Shown in pieces: positions 23,537-33,705 of a stretch of 64,000 nt of DNA. The stretch lies in contig JAGTJM010000018.1 of NCBI GenBank assembly GCA_020747015.1, positions 310,001-374,000 on the forward strand, read 5' to 3'. The position numbers were made by a program, and so were the translations under genes. Within the stretch, counting starts at the first letter, position 1. Each line of letters starts with the position of its first letter. A model generated the notes under the pieces. It was not told the DNA's origin. It made no database searches and worked only from the letters and a program-made list of their open reading frames with translations. The stretch is from Pyrenochaeta sp. MPI-SDFR-AT-0127 (taxonomy: Eukaryota > Ascomycota > Dothideomycetes > Pleosporales > Cucurbitariaceae).

Positions 23537-25437
23537 TTATTGTTGACTAATCCCTGACTGAATAACAGGCACCATCTGTCCATTCTCATCTCTCAAATAT
23601 GAGCAACCCCCTCTAAGCGCGCAGGGCAAACACGCACTCCCGTCCCCCAAATTCAGACACTGGTCCACACCAAGCCCACTTTTCGTGCACCTGATGCACA
23701 CAAATAATTTCTTTTCTTCTCGAAGCTCATTTCTCAGCTTCTCATCATCCATGACCTGATAGTCAATACCATTGAAACGCCAATAGCTATCTGAGTCATA
23801 CATCATCTCCTCCATGGGCAAATCTTCGCCATACATATATGGTGGGATGAATGATGTGCCCAGTGGAAAAGTCTCGCGGCTGATCAAGAAACGAGAATTG
23901 TAAGACTTCAATATACTGGCAATTTTGTATACCGCAGGACGGTTGAGGAAGAGTGTGGAGAGAAGGTGGCGTTCTTCTGAGGGGTTGGCAGTAATGAACA
24001 GTGTAAAGAAGGAGTGGTCCGCAAAATTCAGGTGGAGTGTAAACTCTGCCGGCAGGGTGATCGGGAGATGGTCGGTCACAAGCGAGGTGAGCGATCGAAA
24101 AGCAATGTCTGACAAGGAGCGAAGATCGTGGCCTGCGTTGAGTGATATGGCCGCATCCAGCATTTTAAGCGTTTTGAGGGAAGGGGGGAAGCCGTTGTTA
24201 CGTATGTAGTAGTAGATATTCGATTCGAAGCCGAGTTCAAGGTGCTCAAGATTGGTGAATGAGCGCATCTTTGCAGAACCTTCTGGGTCTATCTCTCGGG
24301 ATGTCTGATAGCGGATATGGCCACCGATGTGTTTCAATTGAGTCAGGGAATGTGCTTGTCTTTGCAATGCAGCGAGAAACTTTGCAGAAGATGTGCGTGT
24401 CTTGGAAACCAGAGATGGTATACATTCTTCGAAAGCGTGCAGCCGTTCGCCAATTGATAGCACTTTCAAGGCTTTTGGAAGGCTGAGCACGGCATCCAGG
24501 AACAAAACGTTGACGTTACACTCGATCAGAACCAGAGATTGAAGAGGCGTAGACTTGCGCTCATCTTCGAGAATATCGTCAGACCTCATTTCGGCATCAA
24601 AATTCAGACAGGATATGGTAATCTGTCGGAGCGTCGGATGCCGAAACATAGCTACTGCGTTACCAAGAAGGAATTTCTTATCTCCTGCGCCATGGCCATG
24701 GAGCGTGACTGCGTAAGGTCAATGAGGCCCTCGATGCTTCGCTGACATTGATACTCACGCGACTGTAACACAGGTAATGCAAGCGGTATTCCTGTTCTAG
24801 GGTACACCGCCCTCGCGAGCAGATTTGTATAATCAATTCGCGACCACCCGTCAAAGTACACACCCGACCTCCACTCCGAGTTGTTCGGACACGGACTTTC
24901 AATTGTTAGGTGACGAAGCTTGCTCATCAAGCTTACAAAATGATTCAACTCTTCAATGCCTTCCCTGTATTCATCTTTGTAACGAATCGATAAGTCTTGG
25001 ACGTAGTCCACTCGCGCATCTCTACTATCGAGTGCTGCAGCGATGCTGCGCGCATGGGTTCCTTTGAGGATAAGTAGTTTCCGCCAAACATAGGGCTCCA
25101 CGAGATCCTGGAAGCGCGTACATGTCGCAGCAAGGCTACACAATGAATCTCGATTGTCGATTTGGTCGATTATATTAAGCAGCAACTCATCTACAAGCGA
25201 AAGGAGGCCACGTTGGGCAAGGCTGAGTTGCACGTCACCGGGTTTTTGCCTTGACATTCTGAAAACCCAGCCTGAATGGCGTGTCTTACGCTTTTTCGCT
25301 CCGGCAAATGAGATGTTTGGCATGCAGTGAGGCAAAACTTCGTAGAATACGCGTGCAGGAGGCTGGCGCTTGTTGCCGTTACAGGCTTGAGTTGGTAGGC
25401 AGCATACGAGGGTTTCAACGCGAGAGTCAGACCACAT
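23537..25437 (-). CDS. F-box protein
   Basis: Exons 25437-24759 and 24708-23537, joined across a 50-base GT-AG intron, give 616 residues. An alternative ATG at 25257 (residue 61) would start close before the F-box and may be the real start. The F-box covers about residues 75-125: LLSLVDELLLNIIDQID, then the SLCSLAATCTRFQDLVEPYVWR pattern split by loops. The rest is leucine-rich without clean LRR periodicity, and a C-terminal part holds CIRC, CLPC and other paired cysteines. F-box proteins link substrates to SCF (Skp1-cullin) ubiquitin ligases; the substrate is unknown. Fungal genomes carry many such lineage-specific genes. Confidence 0.85.
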
Positions 25438-25472
25438 GAGGGCGGCGCTAACGCCGTATATAGTTAGCTGCT

Positions 25473-25483
25473 CACGTGAGTCA
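25473..25483. promoter_or_regulatory. Overlapping CACGTG and TGAGTCA sites upstream of the F-box gene
   Basis: The eleven bases CACGTGAGTCA combine an E-box palindrome (CACGTG, 25473-25478) with an AP-1/Gcn4-type site (TGAGTCA, 25477-25483). They lie 36-46 bases upstream of the 25437 start, or about 220 from the inner start. The match is exact; function is inferred. Confidence 0.35.
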
Positions 25484-25626
25484 ATATACCACAGACTTCA
25501 ACTTGCTTGAATCATTGTTGCTGACGTAGATAGTACCTATCTCTGAGCCTCTATTTACACTGAAAAAGATTACTCGTGATGTTCGAGAACTGACATTTGG
25601 CCGCGTCTAGGACCACTGAAGTAGTC

Positions 25627-27298
25627 TTATATCGTATACAAGTACCTTGGGTTGTCCTCTCCCATTTCCGCAATCTCCGCTTCTGATTTTCCTTCCATTC
25701 TCCAGTCCTCCTTGCCCGCAAGCTTTCTACTATTCATTCTCCTAAAGTACAAGTGAAGTCCTATGTAGATGGCAATACCAATGGACAGAAGTCCAATTGT
25801 AGCACCATACCCTGGAAAGTACGTAGGTGCGTAGTCATTACTGTAGAGGAAAGGTGCTGCAACGCCTGATATGTTGCCGATGGTGATTTGCATTCCACTT
25901 GCAAAGGCTCTCTTTCCATATCGAGGGTTGTTGAGTGTAATCCAGGAGAATGCGGCTCCAGTTGATGTCCAAAGACCCAGCGCGACGATGAAAGTGCCTG
26001 CGAAGCTCAAACCAGTACCCTTGTTCAGGATCAGAAAGATATAGCCCACAAGACTAACAGTGAGCCCGCCAAAACAGAATATGCCTCTCTTCTGAGTCCT
26101 GTCACTAAGCCACGCCGTAGTAATGTAAGTGGCGAAGCCAGCAAAGTAGACGGGAATTGTCAACGCCTGCACAACTTGGTCGGACCACCCACCTCCCATG
26201 CCCTTGATGATCGTCGGCAGGAACACGCTGAAGCTGTAAAGCATGCCAAGACCAACGAATTGAGCAATAGCGAAAGCGTATGTTTTCCAGTCTTTGGCAC
26301 CTTTGATAACATCTTCTTTATGGAATTCCTGTGCGGCCTTTGTCTGCCCAACCTCAAGTTCTCGAAGCAGTACCAAGTTGCGTCGATCTTCCTCGCTAAG
26401 GAATTTGGCAGTTTCAGGGCTATTCGGTAAGACGAAGGGTGTCACAAACGCTGTCAGAATAGTTGGGATGCCGTTGATCAGAATGATCCATCTCCAACCG
26501 CTCCACCCTGCTGCGCCATGGAGTTCACCAATTGCCTGAACATAAGTGTTAGCATCTAATCCCCGTGTAGTCTATGCTTTGGGTACTCACATAGGCAACG
26601 AGACCACCAAGAGCTCCGCTTATCGCAGATGTACCGTAAAACATAGCCTGTCGCAGGGAGAGGTTTCGCTTGTTATAGAACATGGACAAGTAAAGAATGA
26701 CGCCTGGGAACAGTCCTGCTTCGAAAACTCCAAGTAACAGTCTGCAAGCAATAAGGGCGGCGAAATTGTTGACGAAGGCTGAAAATGTAGCAACAATTCC
26801 CCAGAAGAAAACCAATCCGGCAAGGTAACGAGCGGGTTGCATACGCTTTATGATCATATTCGAGGGTGTCTCGAAAATCTGTAGATGGTAAGTATTGAGA
26901 CCTGAGCAGCTTGTGCGTAGAACTTACAACATAGGTGACAAAGAGAATGGAAACAGCAATTTGAAATTGATCGTCCACCATGTTAAGATCTTCTTCCAAT
27001 CCGTAGAGACGTGCATTACCAATGTTGACTAGAATTCATTAGGCCAGGTGCGCATTTCACTTTCAAGACACATACCTCGATCCATGAAATTCATCAAATA
27101 TATCCAACAAATCATTGAGATAATACGAATGTCCAGCTTCCTGAGCAGCCTCTTCTCGGTCTCTGCATCGACCACTGGGGATGATCCAGCGTTCTCAACA
27201 TCTTCGAGCTTCAGCGGTGGTGTCGATTGAGAATCATTGTCCTTATATGTTTCATGGTCAGGCCCAATTGGCACAGATCCATCGAGTTTGGCACTCAT
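25627..27298 (-). CDS. MFS transporter, anion:cation symporter (Dal5/Tna1-like) family
   Basis: Second transporter of this family in the window. Exons 27298-27076, 27028-26928, 26878-26591 and 26535-25627 encode 506 residues with about 12 helices. The N-terminal RKLDIRIISMICWIYLMNFMDR joins to VNIGNARLYGLEEDLNM across the first intron. It continues with LLLGVFEAGLFPG and GELHGAAGWSGWRW, and ends EDNPRYLYTI. It is about as long as the transporter at 20452-22164 but differs widely in sequence and intron sites, so it is not a recent tandem duplicate. Substrate unknown; nicotinate-, allantoate- or vitamin-like anions are typical for the family. Confidence 0.94.
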
Positions 27299-28761
27299 AG
27301 TCCCCGTAGTAATTGAAAACTGCCTTGTTGATATGTAGGGCAGATAAAAATTCCCAATTGAGTGGATCAAAGATGACGATCGCGTTGAAGAATCGAGACC
27401 GATCCATACCGTACCTTAGACTTATATCCCCAACACCTGGAGAAGGCGTGCCAGCCCCATGGGGTAGTTGAGACGTGCCATGGTCTTGGTTCTCTTGGAT
27501 GTAAGCTATTGAAGTCGCTAGGAGTCGAGCAGCTTTTAGTTGCCATATCGTCATTTCTGGCGTGCCGTTAGCCGTTCTTCCGCCATGGCACGATGATCCT
27601 TCACGCACACGTGGATTCTAGGGGCATTTCAATGCCGCAGTCTAAGTGATTGGTCGCATAGTCGGTAATAGGGGTCTTAAAAATGCATAAGCCGGAAAAG
27701 ACCTGTTTAGACTAATTCTTACTTTACATTGTTTACACGTAAGGAAAGCAGCGAGCAGTTCAGGTGTGCGCAAGCAAATCTGCTTATCCCTGTAGAAAAT
27801 GGGCTCGAGCTTCTACATTCGGCTGCTTTCGTTGCTAACAGTCTGATCATGATTGCAATTATGGTTGCGATGTTTTATCCGCCAGCTGTGACATTGCAAG
27901 GAACACGCAGCTGGAAAAGCGGACGCGCTGATTGGCTACATTCAGCTTAACTTTCACTCGCATGTGCCCTGGGCCCTCGTGTGTAAGTGTGTCTAGACAG
28001 CGTCGCAATGTAATGAATCCTCCGCAAGCAGAAAATTGATCCAGTTAAATATATCTGCCTTATGCACTTTAGAGGTGTAAGGGGTGGCATGTGTGACTAC
28101 CCTTCCTCCTGGGTATGGGCCCACCATACCCACCGCAATACAAGGAACTTAGAGATCTATGTACAAGCTGCATAAATTGGCAACAGAAAAGCCCGACAGG
28201 GTAAGGTCGGGTTCTGATGTGCTGCTAATGCAACTCTGCTTTGGAATTGACCATAAAACAGCAGGCTACCTAGGTATTGTAGTAAAAAGGCGATGAGGTA
28301 AAGGGAACAGAAAAGGACATCTAGCTGGATACGGCGCAGGAACCAGTGGTTGCTCGTCAATTCATGCAACAATTTAGAACCAGGAATTAGGCATCTCAAG
28401 GTGATATCGAATTGTTCTAGCAAAGCCTCCATATAGCTATTGATGCTGCGGCGTGCTGGAGAGGCAGCCTGGACCAAGGTACTTATGATCAGGGACCCAC
28501 ACCTTGCATGTAGCATTCCCAAATTTTGTGGCGATAGTGGCATGGTTGTTGCATTGAATCGCAATCTCTGAAGCCCAGTGCATGTATGTGAGAAAAGAGT
28601 TTATTGACTTTTCTCTGGTTGACAGGCGTACCAAACGGCAAGGGACTGAGGTATGCAGTGTCATTGGATTTATAGGACGGCCTATTGACTATGGCATCAT
28701 AAAGATGTAATTGAACTATTTATTTTGCCTGTATGAGGGCCCACCTGCTAGAATATGCTTT
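27299..28761. other. Intergenic, no gene seen
   Basis: About 1.5 kb. Frames at 27729-27950 plus and 28157-28564 minus lack domains or convincing starts. It probably holds the promoter of the second transporter and the 3' end of the secreted-protein gene. Confidence 0.45.
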
Positions 28762-29398
28762 CTAATACGGTGTTGGGGTCTCCACCTTATCTGGAGTCCA
28801 ACCAAGGCATTGCGGTCGTGAGTTGATGTCGTATCCCCACCTCTCGCACTCGCCCGCTCCCTTGAACATGGCACAGTCCTTACCGGTCTTGTCCACAATC
28901 TGGCAGATTGTCGTTCTGCGTCCACAGGTTAGCGAATTCTGTCGTGATGTGTGCACGATAAGAAAACTCACTTGGCAGGGTTGGGGTTCTGCAGATAGCA
29001 GTCCTCCTCTGGGTTTGTCTCGGTGCATGTCTCGCTCATAAAAAGGTACATCTTCTGCTCAAATTGGGTGGTCCGGACCTGTTGGTTTGATCAGTACTGT
29101 GTTAGGTATAATAATAGTAATTTGCACGTACAAGGAGCTTGTCTGAGGCCTGTGGCGAAACGCCTCTCAAGCACGAAGTCGGGAACTCGGCCTTTGAGAT
29201 CACAGAATATTCACCCCTCCCAGCGGCCAAAGAGTTTGACGCAGTTTGCTGCGAGTTCAGGCGTGTCCCGTCAGGGCAACGAAACGGGTACTCAGGCGAC
29301 CATGTAGTCTGTTCGCAGCCACCTGCGCCGTTGCAGAGTTTTGGGTTCCATGCAAGTGCGGCTGGAAGCAAGGCCGCAATCGGAAGGATAAAACGCAT
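28762..29398 (-). CDS. Small secreted cysteine-rich protein (candidate effector)
   Basis: Exons 29398-29132, 29078-28972 and 28915-28762 give 175 residues. The introns are 53 and 56 bases; the second has a GCTAACC branch-like site. Residues 1-16 form a clear signal peptide ending ALA before WNPKLCNG. The mature part has ten cysteines spread over its length, with pairs CNGAGGC and ETCTETNPEEDC. No membrane segment, GPI site or known enzyme motif is present. Size, secretion and even cysteine number fit apoplastic effector-like proteins, but this is inference. It has no sequence likeness that I can see to the other secreted protein at 9251-10050. Confidence 0.82.
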
Positions 29399-32207
29399 AG
29401 TGACGATTGGGTTAGAAGCGAAAGGTAGTGGAGCTACTGTAGGGATTCGTGCTTGGGGTTGGTAGATGTTGAAGAGCAGATCTTCAAATACTTATAGACA
29501 GGCTGCTCATTCCCTCCTCCGTTACCATGCTATTGTTCCGACGGTAATTTGGCGGAATAGGACCGCAATTAGTGGCTATGCAGATGCTTTGAGGAGGTTA
29601 CGAATGAAGATACCCTTGATACTCTCGCTCGGTGTAATAAGTGGAATCTGCAAAGCATTTTAGTTTCTGTGGACATCCCTACGGCGCCATACTCCGAAAG
29701 AGGGAATTCTAGGACCTAAAGTGCAGTCTGTGTTAACAGCCAAGTGAATGCAATATAACAGATAGTCGTGCATTCATGGGAGCTGCTAGAAATTCGCCGA
29801 ACAACCGTTCATGAACCGGGCCGTTTCATCAATCCAAGATTACACGTTTCACGTTTCTAAGCCACAAAGCGATGCGGTTACTTAGCAGAGCAAAAAAAGT
29901 ATCCAGACAAAGTAACATAGCTCTTAGCGTATGATAGATCTCATCGCGATAGTATGGTCACGGAATTTTACGACAGTAAGGATGTCAGATTTTGACATTG
30001 CTCGCCTTTCCTCAGACCTACTAGCGCTATCACATGAATTGTTTTATAAACGCCTGTTTCAAAGAGCTACCGCATTATTCAGGGATTTGGTACAAGCTTT
30101 GGTTCCACATAAAGCGTTTCGGTTTGTCGGCTTCACCCTCTATGCTCAGGTAATTATCGGTACGTCGCCGGGGTAGCTTCACTTGACCCCTGGTCCCTTC
30201 TCATCCAAATCGAGTTCACCTGGAGATCGGAAAGTGCAGGCGCGGATTTTTGATTGGCGATCCTGATAGATTCCGCGAATGGTTTAATCACTTGAACTAC
30301 AGGGGGTTCCCTTTTGACTGAACAACCAGGCTCGTGATTTGTCACTGGCTTTGACGGAAAATAGTAGTACGGAAGGTTTCCGATCACTGAATTCACTTAG
30401 AAATCCGGACACCCCGGAGAAGGGCTGGCTCGTACAGTTTGTAATCGGCGAACCTGGGCCATCAATGGACCTTTGAGCCTTGTGCCTGTTGGGAGACCTT
30501 TTGGCTATTCATCATTGCGCCTCAGTTATGACGACACGAACTTTCACGTTGAACCGACTTGTGTTTATGTCTCTCGAATGCGACTAGGTGGGCCATAATG
30601 ACATTGAGAAACTATTGTGATGCTAGTAATTAATATTATTCTAGGATCTGTGAAGGAATCAACTTACTGATATGAGAATTGCCGGTTGTTTACAACAGGA
30701 GGATTTTGCGGGGAAACTTGCGCTAACTCCGACTCGCTCTTTCTCATGGATGTTTCCCCGGATATTGTTCGGTTTTTTGAGTTAGACTATGGCGTAGCGA
30801 GCGTCACGGTTTAGGAAGGTATGTGAATAGCGGCCGTTTAATGCTGCGGGTCGTCGAGAACGACCGCGACGGCGCGCGATCTGGTACAGATACCTCGTAA
30901 GCGATAGTGCTACTAAACTACCCTAGAAACCCACTGCGATTTCGCCAAGTCAGACGTACTTGACAACGGTGCACAAGTGCACAGAGTTAGCATAAGTGGA
31001 AGCGGCGCAGTTGAAACTGCGAGGAAATTAGACATTCCCCTTCGTATTTCGTGGAATCCGTCATTTCCAAGGTCTTAGCTTACGTAGACACTCTTGGCCA
31101 GCGATGCGTGGTACCGTAAGTTTAATATGTCCGAAGACTATAGCTAAGCTTGGGTGGCTGCATTATGCATCATAGAGCAAAAATACTGGCAGGAGTGCAT
31201 TTCCACTACGAACAGCAGTTGTGGTACTACGAGTGAACGAAGGGTGGCCATGACATCAAGTTCGCCAACATCTTGGCGCAATGGCAACCTCTTTTGGTCA
31301 ATGGTTTCTTTCGTAAACCGGCAGTTCGAGGCCAAAGCTCAGCCATGGAAGATGCGTAACCAGATGCATTCGTTGCCTTGAGCCTCACGACGTAAGCCGG
31401 TTGAGGTTTGGGTCGCTGCATGGACTACAGGGCGAATGCACAGTGCAAGTTACGGACCAACGGACACAACAAACATGGTCGAGCATCATTGGGCGGCTCA
31501 CGGATGTCGGCACAGTCAAAGAGCAAATGCAGGGCCTTGTGAGATTTGGCAGTGATAGCCAAGAGATGTTGAGGTGCGAGGGCCAATTAAGCCGGAAGCG
31601 ATACCATGTATCGTACGGAAATGTAACAGGTCCACTTGTCATATACAATTCTGCACGCATTCTAATTGTTGTACTGAGAGTGCTCCAAGCTATCTAGGAT
31701 ACATTATCAACGTGCTTCAGATGCGTGCACAAAGTCCACCTATGACCGCTGAGTCATGCACCTTTCTTCAAGCACTACATACAGAACAGACCATTCAAAC
31801 CAAGGGGTCTCATGCAAGTGCCTAAATCTCTCTTGATGCAGTTACATAATACATCTTTTGCGCACATCAACATCCTCGCCCTGTAGCTGTTGCCAACACG
31901 GCATTTGTGTTCCAAGAAACCTGACCCGCAGCACAAGGACATAAGCATCACTCTTGGGCTTGCTAAGGAAGGCAGCACTTGTCTCAAATGCATAGGAACC
32001 GTTCGACCGAATCGATCTCACTCTTGGAAGACAAGTCCTCAACACGTGGCGCTCCGTCTTGCCATGTGTCCGTGGCTCGAACTAGGGGCAAAAAGTGTGG
32101 GATTCCCGGGAAGGATCCACATACTTGAAGTAATACATTGACCTAAGGGAGGGGTAAGATCCTTTTGCTCGGTTCTCCGCAGGTTCGAGTATTTGGATTT
32201 CGTAGGG
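29399..32207. other. Gene-poor region of 2.8 kb
   Basis: The longest stretch without a gene in the window. Open frames are all under 100 codons, overlap on both strands and show no domain. Base composition varies, with an AT-rich part near 30600. I see no terminal repeats, transposase motif or RNA gene. It includes the promoter of the secreted-protein gene starting at 29398. Confidence 0.5.
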
Positions 32208-33043
32208 TTACTTCCACACTGCTACCAAGGTCTTAACAAGCTCTTCTGCAACTTTCACACCAACCTTTACCTCCTCCTCACTCTCCAGCTTTGGGACATG
32301 GAAGAACACGACATCTCTCTTTCCCAATGTCTTCTGCATCTCCAACATACTGATGTAGTAGTTGAAACCACAGACATACGTTCCAACGTCGTCGCTGAGC
32401 CTTACGTCAATCATTTGTGTCTCCTTGCCCTTGCCCTTCATCTTTGTATTTGATTCAGGAGCCTGAGGCTTGGGCATGCTAAAGGAAGAACAACTGTCTC
32501 GCCATATGTCAATGGCGGTGTCAATGTCCAGACTCGTAACGAGTGAGGTAGGCGCTTTGCCAAACGTCTTTTTGTTTTCCGCACGCGTGAAAACTCTGCG
32601 TTCAATGTCTGGAATATCGTGATACCCTTCTTTCGGTGCGCTTCTCTCAACTTTAAAAACTCCAGGCCCGCTATCAACGTCAAGGCCCATGTGCACAATC
32701 AAGTTGGGAGCGTGCTCCTCCAAGAGCCTCAGCACTTGAACATGAATCTTGTGATAAGCAGCTGGAATGGGTTCAGGTGGAACTATGATATCGATTGACT
32801 CGCCATTGTCGCCAATGGTTGAGGAGGGAAGCCGGCGCGCGATTTCCCACGATGGGTTGGTGGTGATATCCAGGAATGGCTACTTGGTGGTTAGACGGCA
32901 TGGGTGGGATAAGGAATAGCGGGACGGACACCGAAGCCGGTCACTAGGACCTTGATACGCCCCGAAGATTTTGCTAGAGGCATGGCTGTAGATTGAGTGG
33001 AGACGGAGCTTTTGATGGCCGGCGATTCTACTTTGCGGGACAT
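32208..33043 (-). CDS. Pyroglutamyl-peptidase I (peptidase family C15)
   Basis: Removes N-terminal pyroglutamate from peptides in the cytosol. Exons 33043-32930 and 32879-32208 give 261 residues. The splice joins KVLVTGFG to PFLDITTNPSW, the family start, and the 50-base intron carries a TCTAACC branch site but a weak donor (GTCCGT). The likely catalytic triad is Glu117 (in VERSA), Cys208 (in GTYVCGFNYY) and His232 (in FFHVP). The Cys-His spacing of 24 equals that of bacterial enzymes. About 30 extra N-terminal residues and an inserted Lys-rich loop near residue 180 make it longer than the bacterial form of about 215. Upstream in-frame codons to 33133 are probably not translated. Confidence 0.92.
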
Positions 33044-33705
33044 GTATATGATGCTGATATCTGACTCATCACCGAGCAGGCAAAGTTGAAGGAAGGACGG
33101 CAGGATCAAGGAAGAGTAAAGCAGCCGACACAAGCATAAGCCGTATCTACATTAGGTACATCCATCACACGGTGGTCCTCTAACATGCTGACAGGCTTTA
33201 TCGACTCTTCCTCAACGATTGTTGTATCGAGCTGATCGACTTGTGGCAGAGCTGCCGTTGTTGCAGCGAAGCACTGCGTTTGAGACTTGAGAGCCGTGTG
33301 CACAAAATGTCCAGCTTTGGAAAGCAAAGACAGAACTTAAAGCATCCGGGTGCGACAGCATTTCGGATCCGGGAGTAGAGAAGTTCAAGGACAGTCGGGG
33401 TTGCGGTCAATATATCAGCTCGGGGATGACAAGGTGCAGCCATGTTACAGGGATGCCCCACCTGATCTGCAGGTCCGATGGCGGTGAGCCCAGACATTTG
33501 AAAGAAAGACAGCCAGCCATCCAAAAGATTAATTTTCAGCTTGACTCACGAAGCATACCTACGTTTCTCCACACTATGTGCTGAGCTTCTTATATTCTGT
33601 ACATGAATTGTATCCTTTGAGGCCCCAGACCTTTGTAAATTTCGCAATTGGGGTCGCTCTTGCTTTTGTTTGCGAAGTCGGACTCGCAGTCAGATAGCCC
33701 CCGCC
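33044..33705. other. Divergent promoter region, pyroglutamyl-peptidase / AROM
   Basis: A 662-base region between two divergently transcribed genes. It holds the TGACTCA site at 33542-33548. A minus-strand frame at 33198-33524 has no domain and is not supported as a gene. Confidence 0.6.
33542..33548. promoter_or_regulatory. TGACTCA, cross-pathway control (Gcn4/CpcA) element
   Basis: An exact TGACTCA lies 158 bases upstream of the AROM start codon. This is the consensus bound by Gcn4 in yeast and CPC1/CpcA in filamentous fungi, which induce amino-acid genes, including shikimate-pathway genes, on starvation. The match is seen; function is inferred from family knowledge. Confidence 0.65.

Noticed and set aside
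20452..27298. The two MFS genes and the F-box gene as a small transport cluster
   Set aside because: The transporters are too divergent to be a recent tandem pair and no biosynthetic gene is adjacent.
31401..31697. Plus-strand frame of 98 codons in the gene-poor region
   Set aside because: An antisense frame of similar length covers it; no domain or splice pattern.
33198..33524. Minus-strand frame of about 108 codons in the divergent AROM promoter
   Set aside because: No domain, lies in a region better explained as promoter, and its composition is not like neighbouring genes.
33670..33705. Longer AROM N-terminus from 33670
   Set aside because: The extension does not resemble AROM N-termini and the 33706 ATG has a much better context.
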